Assembly (NCBI RefSeq): GCF_006970865.1
Contig: NZ_CP035503.1
Span: forward strand, 3,361,001 to 3,425,000
Source: Rhodoferax sediminis
GTDB taxonomy: Bacteria; Pseudomonadota; Gammaproteobacteria; Burkholderiales; Burkholderiaceae_C
Reading direction: 5' to 3'
DNA length: 64,000 nucleotides
The position numbers and the translations under genes are program-made. This document shows positions 52,140 to 61,566 of the stretch, piece by piece; position 1 is the stretch's first letter, and each line of letters opens with the position of its first letter. The notes beneath the pieces were generated by a model. That model ran no database searches. It was not told the origin of the DNA and was given only the letters and a program-made list of their open reading frames with translations.

Positions 52140-53210
52140 ATGGTCATAAACGTCCGCGGCTACGCCGCCCACTCCGCCGATTCTCCGCTGGGTCTCTTCA
52201 GCTTCGTCCGTCGCGATCCACGTCCCAATGACGTGGTGATGGAAATTCTGTATGCCGGCGTATGCCATTCCGACATCCACAGCGTTCGTAACGACTGGGG
52301 CAATGCCAAGCATCCGATGGTGCCGGGCCACGAGATCATTGGTCGCATTACCGCAGCGGGTGCCGATGTCACGCGCTTCAAGGTTGGTGACCATGTGGGA
52401 GTCGGTTGTATGGTCGACTCCTGCCAGCATTGCCGGGCGTGTGCAGATGGGCTGGAGCAGTATTGCGAGGAGGGCAATACGCTGACCTACAACGACTTCG
52501 ACCGGCATGACGGCATGCCCACGTACGGCGGTTACTCCGAGCGCATCGTCGTCTCCGACAAGTTCGTCGTGAAGGTGCCAGACGGTCTGGACCTCGCCGG
52601 CGCCGCACCGCTACTGTGCGCCGGCATCACCACCTGGTCGCCGCTGCGCCATTGGAAGGTCGGCCCCGGCAGCAAGGTCGCTGTGGTTGGGCTGGGCGGC
52701 CTGGGCCACATGGCGCTGAAGCTGGCCAAGGCGCTGGGCGCGGACGTGACCCTGTTCAGCCGCTCGCCGGGCAAGGAAGACGATGCTAAGCGCCTGGGTG
52801 CCGACCGCGTGGTGATTTCCACCGACGAAGCCCAGATGGCGGCGGTCCACGGCCAGTTCGATCTGATCATCGACACCGTGCCCTATGTGCACGACGTGAA
52901 CCCCTATGTCGCCACCTTGGCGCTCTCCGGCACCGTGGTAATGGTGGGCTATCTGGGTCCACTCGAGCCGCTGCTGAACTCGGGCCCACTGGTGCTGGGC
53001 CGCAAGGCCGTGGCCGGCTCGGTGATCGGCGGCATTACCGAGACCCAGGAGATGCTGGACTTCTGCGGCCAGCACGGCATCACCTCCGATGTCGAAGTCA
53101 TCCGGATCCAGACCATCAACGAGGCCTACGAACGCATGCTCAAGAGCAATGTGAAGTACCGCTTCGTGATTGATCTTGAATCCCTCAAGGAGCATGTCAC
53201 CGAAGCGTAG
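52140..53210 (+). CDS. zinc-dependent alcohol dehydrogenase (YahK/cinnamyl type)
   Basis: This 356-residue medium-chain dehydrogenase interconverts alcohols and aldehydes with NADP(H). Catalytic zinc ligands are Cys42 and His64/Glu65 in GVCHSD and GHEIIG, and structural zinc ligands are Cys95, 98, 101 and 109. The cofactor loop is VGLGGLGHMALK. The tail QTINEAYERMLKSNVKYRFVID is typical of the YahK group of aldehyde reductases. AGGAA precedes the ATG. Confidence 0.94.
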   Translation: MVINVRGYAAHSADSPLGLFSFVRRDPRPNDVVMEILYAGVCHSDIHSVRNDWGNAKHPMVPGHEIIGRITAAGADVTRFKVGDHVGVGCMVDSCQHCRACADGLEQYCEEGNTLTYNDFDRHDGMPTYGGYSERIVVSDKFVVKVPDGLDLAGAAPLLCAGITTWSPLRHWKVGPGSKVAVVGLGGLGHMALKLAKALGADVTLFSRSPGKEDDAKRLGADRVVISTDEAQMAAVHGQFDLIIDTVPYVHDVNPYVATLALSGTVVMVGYLGPLEPLLNSGPLVLGRKAVAGSVIGGITETQEMLDFCGQHGITSDVEVIRIQTINEAYERMLKSNVKYRFVIDLESLKEHVTEA

Positions 53211-53403
53211 TAGCAAGTCGGTGGGGTATCTCCTGGAATGACGCCAATAGAGCTGGCGGGCTTCAGTGGGGCCAAACGGTGTTCGCATAACCTTGTTCGT
53301 GCGATGCGGGCCGGTAAGCCACGCACTGCATAGGCGCATTCGGACCTTCGCACGCTTCGGGGCAATACATGCACTCATCGGAGCGCGCCTTTTAATGAGC
53401 TGG

Positions 53404-53438
53404 ATTCATAGGCACATGCGCTGTAGTGACCTTTATCT
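53404..53438 (+). promoter_or_regulatory. repeated promoter element ATTCATAGG-N17-CCTTTATC (copy 2)
   Basis: ATTCATAGG at 53404 and CCTTTATC at 53430 repeat the arrangement at 48729 with identical spacing. The ATG of the cyclophilin-like gene is 59 bp downstream. Confidence 0.55.
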
Positions 53439-53496
53439 AAGGCGTGAGATGTACTCAAATATCGGTGTGGAAGCAAACGGTCAATTTTGTTCAATC

Positions 53497-53982
53497 ATGA
53501 AGCAGCATTCAAACAGGTTTTTTGTGGCAACAGCGGCGATGGCTGTTGCCGTTGCGGTAGCGAGTGCCGAGCCGACTGATGCTCCTTCCAGGGTGTCCGC
53601 AATACCAACTCCCAATCAGCAGGCAGTCACCATGAAAATACGCATCGATGTTGAGGGTACCGTGGTCATGGCCACTCTCGTCGACAGTGCGGCGACTAGA
53701 GATTTCATCTCGCTGCTCCCGCTCACCTTGACGTTGAGAGATTACTCCGCAACAGAAAAGATCAGCGACTTGCCAAGAAGACTTTCCACCCAGGGGGCTC
53801 CTTCCGGCAGCAAGCCTTCGGTGGGAGACATCGCTTATTACGCGCCATGGGGAAACCTGGCGCTGTTCTATCGAGACTTCAGTTACTCAAGTGGCCTCAT
53901 CAAACTGGGGCGGCTGGATTCCGGAATCGAGGCCTTCCAGCGATCCGATCCGATCAGGGCCAAGATCGATCTTGTTGGGTGA
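53497..53982 (+). CDS. cyclophilin-like fold protein, secreted
   Basis: This 161-residue protein has a signal peptide (hydrophobic ATAAMAVAVAVASA with cleavage near ASAEP), then MKIRIDVEGTVVMATLVDSAATRDFISLLPLTLTLRDY and PSVGDIAYYAPWGNLALFYRDF. It is the exported paralogue of the protein at 51754. It has its own promoter element and precedes the MFS gene by about 80 bp. Function is unknown. Confidence 0.78.
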   Translation: MKQHSNRFFVATAAMAVAVAVASAEPTDAPSRVSAIPTPNQQAVTMKIRIDVEGTVVMATLVDSAATRDFISLLPLTLTLRDYSATEKISDLPRRLSTQGAPSGSKPSVGDIAYYAPWGNLALFYRDFSYSSGLIKLGRLDSGIEAFQRSDPIRAKIDLVG

Positions 53983-54061
53983 CCGATACACCGCGCCACT
54001 TCCTTTCTCCGCCCCCCAATACGCAGACTCGCAACGAGTCTCATGACTTTAGGAACCTACC

Positions 54062-55303
54062 GTGAGTCTTTCTACACCCTCTCCCGTCACCACAGGTGGT
54101 GCGGCCACCGAATCCCCGTCTGAAAGCTCCTGGGGCGCTGTCGCGGTGCTGGGCATCGCTGCGTTTGCGCTGATCAGCACTGAGTTCTTGCCGGTCGGCC
54201 TGCTGCCACAGATCGCGCACGAACTCGAACAGAGCGAAGGCCGCACCGGCCTGATGGTCACGTTACCCAGCGTGATGGGCGCCCTCGCGGCACCGCTGAC
54301 GATTGCGTTTGCCGGACGGCTCGACCGACGCTGGCTGCTTGGCGGCCTGGTGGGGCTGCTCGCCCTGTCCAACTTTATCGTCGCGATGTCAGGATCCTTC
54401 GCGGCGATCCTCTTTGGACGCCTGCTTATGGGCATTGCTGTTGGCGGTTTCTGGACAGTTGGCGGCTCCCTTGGGCCTCGACTCAAGCCCGGGCCGCAGG
54501 CGGCTCGCGCCAGCGCCCTGATCCTGTCTGGCGTGTCGATTGGAACAGTGGCTGGCGTGCCGGCCGGCGCTCTGCTCGGCGAACTGGTCGGATGGCGCTG
54601 GGCCTTCGGTGCTGCCGGGGCGATCTCGCTTGTGGTGCTGGCTCTGCTGCTGGCGCTGCTGCCCGCGCTGCCGTCGACCGCGACGCGCAACGGTCTGCGT
54701 GAGATCCCATCATTGCTACGTGAACCAAAGGTTCAGCTCGGCTTGGCAACCATCTTGCTGCTCTTCGGCGGGCAGTTCAGCGCCTATACCTACATCAGCC
54801 CATTCCTGCTACAGGTGACCGGCATCGCGCCGGTCACACTCGGCGCGGTGTTGCTAGGCTACGGCGCTTCCGGCTTCGCCGGCAACCTTGTCGGCGGATG
54901 GCTGGCAGAGCGCGACCTGCGCGGCGCGCTGGTCGCTACCGGCCTCGTGCTGGGGATGTCGGTACTGGGCCTTGTGCTACTGGGGCAAGGAAACGTCTCG
55001 TGGGCTGTGGCGCTGGTGATCATCTGGGGGCTGGGCTTCGGCATGCTGCCGATCGCGGTTCAGAGTTGGATGTTCGGCGCCGCACCGCAGCGTCTGGAAG
55101 CGGTGCAGGCGATGTACGTCTCGGCCGCGCAGGCTGCGATCGGCGGTGGCGCATTGCTTGGTGGCTTGCTGGCCGACAGTTTCGGTATTGCGAGTGCAAT
55201 GTGGCTTGGCGCGCTCTCGGCGCTCGCGATATCGTTGGTCGTTGTAGGCCAGCGCTTTTGGCGACGGCAGGCGCCACAGGTTTGCTGCGCGCAAGCCTCA
55301 TGA
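54062..55303 (+). CDS. MFS transporter (DHA1 type)
   Basis: This 413-residue protein has twelve hydrophobic segments, starting after an unstructured N-terminus with ALISTEFLPVGLLPQIAHEL, and the motif A loop FAGRLDRRWLLG. Further typical features are GRLLMGIAVGGFWTVGGSLG and GVSIGTVAGVPAGALLGELVGWRWAF. These match DHA1-family exporters of the purine/arabinose efflux type. The GTG start has AGGAA 7 bases upstream. Export of a toxic intermediate or drug is possible. Confidence 0.92.
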   Translation: MSLSTPSPVTTGGAATESPSESSWGAVAVLGIAAFALISTEFLPVGLLPQIAHELEQSEGRTGLMVTLPSVMGALAAPLTIAFAGRLDRRWLLGGLVGLLALSNFIVAMSGSFAAILFGRLLMGIAVGGFWTVGGSLGPRLKPGPQAARASALILSGVSIGTVAGVPAGALLGELVGWRWAFGAAGAISLVVLALLLALLPALPSTATRNGLREIPSLLREPKVQLGLATILLLFGGQFSAYTYISPFLLQVTGIAPVTLGAVLLGYGASGFAGNLVGGWLAERDLRGALVATGLVLGMSVLGLVLLGQGNVSWAVALVIIWGLGFGMLPIAVQSWMFGAAPQRLEAVQAMYVSAAQAAIGGGALLGGLLADSFGIASAMWLGALSALAISLVVVGQRFWRRQAPQVCCAQAS

Positions 55304-55693
55304 GGCTACAAGGGCCTCCCCACCTTTGTCAAACACAAATTCACCGAGGTTGGATCGCGCAGCGATTGACCACGGAATTTGACTTCCGAATTTCTTCTCA
55401 CCCTGCCGATTTCTATCGTCGTCTATTGAGCGCAAGGCGTGCGGACGGCGAAACTACAAACGGTCATTCGAGGCCGCGTAAATTGCAGCGGGACCTGATG
55501 AAAGACGTGCATCGGGGGCTCCACTCGCTAGTCGGAGCATGGCCCGATTGCTCGGTCCATAGACTCCCTTGACATGATCAAGCATTCCCCAGCGCAGGTC
55601 CAAACCTTTCACTCCTCAACGACATTCCATCACACGGTGACTTCGGCAAGCTCTTGGCTTTTTTTCTTTTCCGGCTCGCACCCAGACGTATCT
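55304..55693. other. intergenic stretch without recognisable gene
   Basis: This 390 bp stretch between the MFS gene and the IS110 remnant holds no credible coding frame, RNA or promoter that I can see. It contains a pyrimidine tract (TTTTTTTCTTTTCC, about 55661). It is the likely junction zone between the chromosome segment and the mobile region. Confidence 0.5.
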
Positions 55694-56580
55694 TCAGGCC
55701 GGCACCTTGAACCCGTCGCCGCGCAGCAGCATGGCCCAGCACATGCGCGCGTTCCCGGCCGCGATGGCGACCCTCGCCTTTCAGTAGCCTCGGCGCTCCT
55801 GCACTGCGATGGCCCAGCGGCTTATCTGGTCGGTCTTGTTCCTGGCCGCCGCCAGTACCGCCTTGGCGCCCGGGATCAGCAAGGTTCTGAGGTAGCGGTC
55901 CCCGGCCTTGGTGATGCGCCCCAAACGCTGCTGGGCACCTGAGCTGTACCGGCGCGGCACCGTGCCTAGCAAGGCGCAGAACTGGCGGCCACTGCTGAAG
56001 TCGTGGCCCTTGCCTATCGTGGCCACGATGGCGCTGGCCGTGGTCGGCCCAATGCCAGCAAGCCGCATCAGTTGGCGGGAGCGTTTGTCTTCCCTAGCGA
56101 TTTGCGCGATGTGCTTGTCGTATTGCCCTACACGTTCGTCCGGCCGGGTGAGCTCGCTCAATGCATCGCCCATTACAGTGTTCAGTGTTGCACCAGCCCG
56201 GCAGGTCTTCCGGGTGCTTGTGAGCTTCTCGGCGCACGGTGGCGGCTTTGCGCGGCAGCACGATGCCCAGCTCGGACAGCAGGCCGCGGATGCGGCTGAT
56301 GAGAGCGGTGCGCTGCTCCACGTAGCCTTGGCGCGCGCGGTGCACGAACAGGCGCGACCGCTCCTCAATGCTCTTGATGGGCACGAAGCGCATGTTGGGG
56401 CGGGTGTCGGTCGACAAGCAAATGCAGATCGTCGGCCACGCGGCCCAAGACGATACCCACCTGCGCAACGGAGCTTCAGGCCTGTTTAGCAAGTACCAGA
56501 TGACCGTCGCCACAAACACTTGGATTTGTCTGGCGTCGGTGCGCTGCCCCTGATGGCCTTGCTGAAGCTGGCCCTCGACA
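55694..56580 (-). pseudogene. IS110-family transposase, degenerate
   Basis: The reverse strand encodes the IS110 C-terminal part: LMRLAGIGPTTASAIVATIG, GRQFCALLGTVPRRYSSG, GDRYLRTLLIPGAKAVL. An in-frame TGA follows (QERRGY-stop-KARVAIA), after which the family tail continues to GDGFKVPA-stop at 55694. Upstream, the segment RPNMRFVPIKSIEERSRLFVHRARQGYVEQRT lies in another frame, with the shift near 56200. The N-terminal DEDD catalytic region is scrambled or missing. The element is dead. It lies just outside the conjugative-element genes. Confidence 0.85.
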
Positions 56581-56724
56581 AAGCGTCGATCTTCAGGCTG
56601 AACTACCGGCCTTGTGCCGGGCCGCCACACTCGTGGAATCGCAGGTTCGTTTGGAGGGCCCCAAAACGGTGACATGGACCAGTGGCTGGCATGCCAACAA
56701 CAAGGCCATTGGTCAACGCGAGCG

Positions 56725-57000
56725 TCACAGATGTTTGGACGCACCAGCCAGTCCTCCTCCCTGCTCGGCAATCCAGCGCCGAACATCCTCGGCACGCCAC
56801 ACCGTGACGCGAGCTGAAAGTTTCACGGGCTCCGGAAAGGACTTTGCCTGGATACGTCTCCACAATGTGGACTTTGAAATAGGAACAAAAATCAACACCT
56901 GCGGCTGCCGCAAAAAACCGGTCTCTGGCAACACTGGCACTGTCGACGAAATGGAGGAAGTCACCGCAGAAGCGGTGGAAGACAAAATTTGTTTTTGCAT
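56725..57000 (-). CDS. AlpA-family transcriptional regulator
   Basis: This 91-residue protein has an N-terminal serine/threonine-rich extension, then the AlpA fold: TGFLRQPQVLIFVPISKSTLWRRI, FPEPVKLSARVTVWRAEDVRRWI. This helix-turn-helix binds DNA and regulates prophage or conjugative-element excision genes. GAGG lies 8 bases before the ATG. It opens the mobile-element part of the window. No integrase or attachment site is visible here. Confidence 0.85.
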   Translation of the reverse strand: MQKQILSSTASAVTSSISSTVPVLPETGFLRQPQVLIFVPISKSTLWRRIQAKSFPEPVKLSARVTVWRAEDVRRWIAEQGGGLAGASKHL

Positions 57001-57374
57001 GATCTGACCTCATCACGGCATGCGCCATGGAAAGACTTGACCCGCACTGTCGCGGCCACGCTAGGTCAGGATTGCGCATACCGGTAGGAACGCCGAGCTC
57101 TTCGGTACACCGCAGGCGTTCCGGTCATGCGGTGTTGATGGAAATTGACAAAACAGGCATTCACCTTAACGTACCAGACAAGGTGCGGGTGGTGCTTCAA
57201 TTGATTCTGTCTGCACGTCACAGCGTGCGGACCGGATGCGCTCAAAGAGCGTCCAGGCCAAGGCAGGTATCGACTGCGACGCCGCTGCGTAAACAACGGG
57301 GAAAAGCGCCAAGCGCATGGCCACCGACCGGGGCGACCTTCTCTCGTCTTGTTCAAATTTTCGAAACTTGTCCC
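57001..57374. other. gap between alpA and the DUF1845-like gene
   Basis: In 374 bp I see no gene. Frames that open here lack start signals or known patterns. The part before the alpA ATG must hold its promoter. Short inverted arms such as GGAACGCC/GGCGTTCC (57088-57095 and 57111-57118) could be an operator or hairpin. Confidence 0.45.
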
Positions 57375-58121
57375 CTATCGTTCAAGGCTGGCATCAGCAT
57401 GCCCGGCCGACGGGGAGACATCAGCGTTGTCCTGGGCGCCGTCGCCACCCTGTGACACAACCTGTACATCGGCAGCTTCTTCTTGTTCAGGCGCGGCGGG
57501 CACGTCACCCGTATCGATGCTGTCCCGATTCCCCAGAGCATTCATCCGCCGCCGCAGCCCCATCGCGAAGTTGCGCGCCCCATTGGCCACATCACGCACC
57601 TGACGTTTCAGACCGGCCCGCTGGATGTCCACCGCCTGCGCCGTGATAACTTCGTGAATCTCCAGGGTTTGCAGCAGCGGCATGAGCTGATCGAGTTTTC
57701 CAAGCACTTCCAGGTAGCGCCGACTGGTCGACGACATCACGCCCACATCGACTTCCAGCGGAACCGTGTCATAGGTTGCCACGCTGGTCACGCCATGGCT
57801 CTTGAACAGCGCTTCAGCACCATCGATGGCCTTATTGAGGTTCTCGTTGACAGCGTCCATCTGCGTCCGGATGGCCGCCTCCACCTTGGCAACGTCCTCG
57901 TGATCCAGTCGTGTCCGGGCAATCACCGAAACAAAGTGGGTGTTGAGCTGAAGCGTACTGAACAGCCGGACAAAAAAGCGCTTACCTTCCGCACTCGTGA
58001 ACCGAGCCCGCATCTTCAGGCTGGCCGCCTCGATACGCCGGAAATCCGCCTTGGTTTCCTTGGCAAGGATGCGGGCGTTGACACCGCCCTCATCCATCTT
58101 CACGATCTGAATGTCCGACAT
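57375..58121 (-). CDS. integrative conjugative element protein, DUF1845/AcaB-like
   Basis: This 248-residue protein begins MSDIQIVKMDEGGVNARILAK. It is rich in helices (DHEDVAKVEAAIRTQMDAVNENLNKAIDGAEALFKSHG) and includes RYLEVLGKLDQLMPLLQTLEIHEVI, ending in an acidic, disordered tail. It resembles the DUF1845 proteins found in the early gene cluster of ICEs of the PFL_4669/clc type. The match is from memory of the family pattern. The role is not clear, possibly DNA binding or regulation. The tail is compositionally biased (PAAPEQEEAADV). Confidence 0.5.
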   Translation of the reverse strand: MSDIQIVKMDEGGVNARILAKETKADFRRIEAASLKMRARFTSAEGKRFFVRLFSTLQLNTHFVSVIARTRLDHEDVAKVEAAIRTQMDAVNENLNKAIDGAEALFKSHGVTSVATYDTVPLEVDVGVMSSTSRRYLEVLGKLDQLMPLLQTLEIHEVITAQAVDIQRAGLKRQVRDVANGARNFAMGLRRRMNALGNRDSIDTGDVPAAPEQEEAADVQVVSQGGDGAQDNADVSPSAGHADASLER

Positions 58122-58657
58122 GCTCGGCTTCCTCTGGATGCCACGTTGGACCCAATCATCCGCACCGACACCCGCATTCACCACGCGCAATGGTTGCCAC
58201 TTGGGCACCGTTTCGCAATCAGCATCGGTTTTGCGGTTTTGGGGGCTTGACCCGGCATTTCCGTGCCGCTACCTTTGCGTCATGCAGCAGCTGGCCCTGC
58301 ATTCCAACAAGGCAAGCCCTGGAGTTTCTGATTGACAGCCGCTTTCTCCCCTTGCGGGTTGAGCGGTGGCAATTCGTCGCGACATTGCTGACGAAGGCCG
58401 TTCCGTGATGCCGTCGAAGCAGCTTTCGAGGTGAAGGCGAAAGGGTGGCTGCGTATTGCCGCCACGCCCTCCTCCCCCCGAAAGCTTTCTTCGATCGGTC
58501 GCTGGCACACCGATCAAGGTGGTTCATACCGCCTTCAAGCCAGCCCTGGAGTCCTTTTCCCATAGTCGCCGGTCCTGCACCGGCCGTTCATCACCCCGTG
58601 GGGGCATCCGCCCTCACCCCTGGTGCGCGTTGCCTTCGCATTTTCTTGGAGGCAACG
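58122..58657. promoter_or_regulatory. divergent intergenic region in the conjugative element
   Basis: This 536 bp region separates the leftward DUF1845-like gene from the rightward gene at 58658. No convincing gene is present. It must hold divergent promoters. CCCCTTGCGGGTTGAGCGG (about 58348) resembles CCCCTTCGGGTTGAACGGG near 63953, so a leader-like motif recurs within the element. Confidence 0.45.
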
Positions 58658-59224
58658 ATGCTGAACCTGAGCGCATCCCACAGCACATTCCACCCGGCTT
58701 CTGCGGGGTTTGTATTCTCGCCCTTCGCAGTGCCCTCGCACCCACGATCCGCTGCCATTCCCGAACGGGCTGCCATCGACACCTTGCTGGACGACGATGC
58801 GTCTCCGGTCGAGTGGAGCGAGGAAGACATCGTCTTCCTGCATTGGCGTCTGTTGCAAGAGGTCAGCCACCTGGCCGATCCGGACAAGCCACTGGAAGAG
58901 AAGTTCGACACCCTGCGCTGGGTCTTTACTGAGCGCGAGAAAGACGGGCAACCCTTTTCTTTCGTAAGCTGCCTGCGTGTGGTGGGGTGCAGCCCGCTGT
59001 CGCCCATCGCCTACTGCGGCCTAGTCGATGCGCAGGAGGTCCGTGATCGCATCCAGAACAGCCTGAAAGCCTGGCTTTCAGCCACGCTGGAGCGCTACCC
59101 GGCCTGGGTCCGTGAAGCCGTCGTCCAAAACCCCGAGTGGGTCGAGGCGCGACTGCTCAAGAACCCCCAGTGGATCAATGAACAGCTCAAGCGGCTGTCG
59201 GTGCAGGACGACCTGTTCGCCTGA
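58658..59224 (+). CDS. conserved ICE-type hypothetical protein
   Basis: This 188-residue protein has GGAGG 6 bases before its ATG. The N-terminal 45 residues look disordered, followed by EDIVFLHWRLLQEVSHLADPDKPLEEKFDTLRWVF, SFVSCLRVVGCSPLSPIAYCGLVD and repeated motifs near the end (RYPAWVREAVVQNPEWVEARLLKNPQWI, with three NPxW-type units). No catalytic motif is visible. It starts a rightward operon leading to the GHKL ATPase gene. I do not recognise its function. Confidence 0.7.
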   Translation: MLNLSASHSTFHPASAGFVFSPFAVPSHPRSAAIPERAAIDTLLDDDASPVEWSEEDIVFLHWRLLQEVSHLADPDKPLEEKFDTLRWVFTEREKDGQPFSFVSCLRVVGCSPLSPIAYCGLVDAQEVRDRIQNSLKAWLSATLERYPAWVREAVVQNPEWVEARLLKNPQWINEQLKRLSVQDDLFA

Positions 59225-59286
59225 CCCTCCCCACCCCTCAGGTTTGCGTGTTGTTCCGCAAGCCTGATCATTTTTAGGAGTAGACC

Positions 59287-59568
59287 ATGTCCACCCTCAA
59301 GGACGCCCTGTGTCTGTTGGCGATTTTCTTCGCCTACGGCATCACGGGACACATGGATTACGAAGACGCAGTGATGCTGGAAGAAACCCAGCGGAATCTG
59401 CGGCCCTCGGCATCCACCGACTGCTGGCCGACGATCACCTCGCCGACCGGCCATCCTGCAGCGCAGGTTCGTCACCTGAGGTCCGATCCCCAGCGCGACG
59501 ACCAGTCAGATCCCGCTTCTGGCACTCCGCCAGAAGCGATTGAGCTTTGCCCGCCCGTCGTTTACTGA
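59287..59568 (+). CDS. small hypothetical protein with N-terminal membrane segment
   Basis: This 93-residue protein has a hydrophobic start (DALCLLAIFFAYGITGH), an acidic stretch (YEDAVMLEETQRN), and a polar, Pro-rich C-terminus. AGGAG lies 9 bases before the ATG. It is in line with the other ICE genes. No family is recognised. Confidence 0.65.
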   Translation: MSTLKDALCLLAIFFAYGITGHMDYEDAVMLEETQRNLRPSASTDCWPTITSPTGHPAAQVRHLRSDPQRDDQSDPASGTPPEAIELCPPVVY

Positions 59569-59578
59569 GGAATCCACC

Positions 59579-59896
59579 ATGCAAACCCATGTATCAATTC
59601 CCGGCAACGACGCTCCGCTGCTGAACGTCCGGGCACCGGAAGACATCGAGTTCCTGGTGAAGGAAAGCGAAGTGCTCACCGGCAAACCCGGTCGCACATT
59701 CGTTATTGCCGGTGCCGACCGTCTGAGCTACCGGGTGCAGTGGTATCCCATGGGCTCCAAAGTCGAGCGGCTCGATGAGCACGGACAGGCCCTGAGTTCC
59801 CAGCACTTGCTGCCTCGGGAGTTTCTCAATCACAGCGTTGTCGAGGCCCTGCGTGCAGGGCAGTTATTCACCCCACTGGTTCGCCGTCCCGGCTGA
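59579..59896 (+). CDS. conserved ICE-type hypothetical protein
   Basis: This 105-residue protein reads MQTHVSIPGNDAPLLNVRAPEDIEFL and contains GKPGRTFVIAGADRLSYRVQWYPMGSKVERLDEHGQAL. It looks like a small beta-rich domain. GAGGAA lies 7 bases before its ATG, and 10 bp separate it from the previous gene. No known function. The next gene is the GHKL ATPase. Confidence 0.65.
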   Translation: MQTHVSIPGNDAPLLNVRAPEDIEFLVKESEVLTGKPGRTFVIAGADRLSYRVQWYPMGSKVERLDEHGQALSSQHLLPREFLNHSVVEALRAGQLFTPLVRRPG

Positions 59897-59964
59897 CCGC
59901 TTATGTCCCCATGGTGGGTTCGTCCCGCAGGGGCTGGATTCCGCCTTCATTTATGGAGAATTTC

Positions 59965-61563
59965 ATGCAGATACAAGTTCGAATCAATGAGGAAGGTTCC
60001 CTGCGCAACCAGCGCTACGCCTTCACCGATCGCTTCACGCTCATTTCCGAGCTGTTGCAAAACGCCCGCAGAGCCGGTGCAACACGGATCGAAATCCACT
60101 ACGACGCGACCTCCAAAGTCCTGCACGTCACGGACGATGGCCGTGGCATAGACGACTTCCAGAAGCTCCTGAGTTTCAACGAGTCCGGCTGGGATGCATC
60201 CACCTGTGCCGAGGAGCGCCCCTTCGGGGTGGGCTTCTGCAAATGCCTCTATGCCGCTTCGCGTTGCATCGTGGCTTCAGGCCGTCAATGGGTTGACTTC
60301 GACACCAGCGCCGCGCTGGCCAAGACAGCCATCGACGTGTTGCAGACCAAGGAAGCCCATGATGTCACCGGAACGCGGATTGAACTGCACGGCGTCGATC
60401 TGCCCGATCTGGGGGCTCGTATGGAGACTTTGTGCCAGGGTTTCCCGGTGCCGGTGCTGTTCAATGGCAAATCGCTGGAGCGACGCTTAGCCGAAGCACA
60501 CCTCGCGACGATGCCAAGCCCGATGGGGACAGTCCATCTCACGGGCACGCGCGATGGCAAGCACAGTCACCACACGATGGTGTTCCTGCAGGGGTTTTGC
60601 GTGCTGAACACGGGCGACCACCTGTTGGGAGGCGTCAACGTCGTGCATCTGGATTCGCGCCAGTTCGTGGCACGCCTGCCGGACCGCGACAAGTTGATCG
60701 ACGAGGATGTACAGCGCAAGCGCATCGACGCCGAGTTGAAAGACTGCTGGCGCCGGATACTGGAAGTTGCCAAGACCCAGCTTGCGCCTGATCGCTTCGT
60801 CGAAACCTACTACCCGGCGATGCGGGCTTGGGGTCATCTTGACCTGCTCAATGACCTCAATGTGCTGCCATGCGCGCTGTTTGACGCCATCGTCGGCTAT
60901 CCGATCCTGGACAACGCCAGCCACCGTGACTACGTCCAATCCGTGACAACCGCACCGACCCGTGAAGCCATCGAAAGCGGCGCCGTCACGCTGGTCGACC
61001 TCGACTGGCTGGGCGACGACAACGCCGCCCGCTGGATGCTGGCGCGCGCCAAGGGCTACCTGGTGTTCGACTGGGCCGGCCTGCATGCCGACCACTGGGC
61101 GCAGCGCCACGTGCACTACCTGGAAGATGAGGCGGTGGAGGTCGAGGCGCTGGCCGAACAGACTCGTACGGTCTTGGAAGGGCGCTGGGTCTGGCCAACG
61201 GTCATCCTGTGCGAAGCGGTACGGATCAAGGTCGGTAGCGAAACGGTGAAGATCGTCGATGACGGCGTCTACCACGGTGACACGTTGTATATCCCTACAG
61301 GTGAAACCTCGGGTGAGCCGGTGCGCCAGGCCTCGTCCTTCACGGACGAGAATGACCAATTCCTGGAAAGCGACCTGGATGCCGACCGTGACGCGCTGGC
61401 TGATCTGATCTGCCGCCTGCGCTCGGTCGATCCGGTGCAAACGCTGGATTCACTGATGCAGACACTGAAACTCGGCAAGTACCCGCTGCTGCATGGCAAG
61501 ACCTTCCAGTTAAATGTCGGCATGGGATCAGTACCCGGCCACTCGATTGAACTGGTGGGATGA
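59965..61563 (+). CDS. GHKL-type ATPase of a conjugative element
   Basis: This 532-residue protein has an N-terminal Bergerat-fold ATPase: the N-box SELLQNARRAG (Glu29, Asn33), the ATP-lid motif TDDGRGI (56-62) and FGVGFCKCLY (87-96). This arrangement is found in Hsp90, MutL, gyrase and MORC proteins. A transducer-like middle domain follows (RQFVARLPDRDKLIDEDVQRKRI), with an acidic C-terminal half. No topoisomerase, kinase or MutL end is recognisable. GGAG lies 7 bases before the ATG. It precedes a Toprim primase by 3 bp, so the two may act together on DNA. Confidence 0.85.
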   Translation: MQIQVRINEEGSLRNQRYAFTDRFTLISELLQNARRAGATRIEIHYDATSKVLHVTDDGRGIDDFQKLLSFNESGWDASTCAEERPFGVGFCKCLYAASRCIVASGRQWVDFDTSAALAKTAIDVLQTKEAHDVTGTRIELHGVDLPDLGARMETLCQGFPVPVLFNGKSLERRLAEAHLATMPSPMGTVHLTGTRDGKHSHHTMVFLQGFCVLNTGDHLLGGVNVVHLDSRQFVARLPDRDKLIDEDVQRKRIDAELKDCWRRILEVAKTQLAPDRFVETYYPAMRAWGHLDLLNDLNVLPCALFDAIVGYPILDNASHRDYVQSVTTAPTREAIESGAVTLVDLDWLGDDNAARWMLARAKGYLVFDWAGLHADHWAQRHVHYLEDEAVEVEALAEQTRTVLEGRWVWPTVILCEAVRIKVGSETVKIVDDGVYHGDTLYIPTGETSGEPVRQASSFTDENDQFLESDLDADRDALADLICRLRSVDPVQTLDSLMQTLKLGKYPLLHGKTFQLNVGMGSVPGHSIELVG

Positions 61564-61566
61564 GCC

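Noticed and set aside
55304..57000. tRNA gene or direct-repeat attachment site at the conjugative element edge
   Set aside because: No tRNA-like cloverleaf or repeated att sequence could be recognised in this part.
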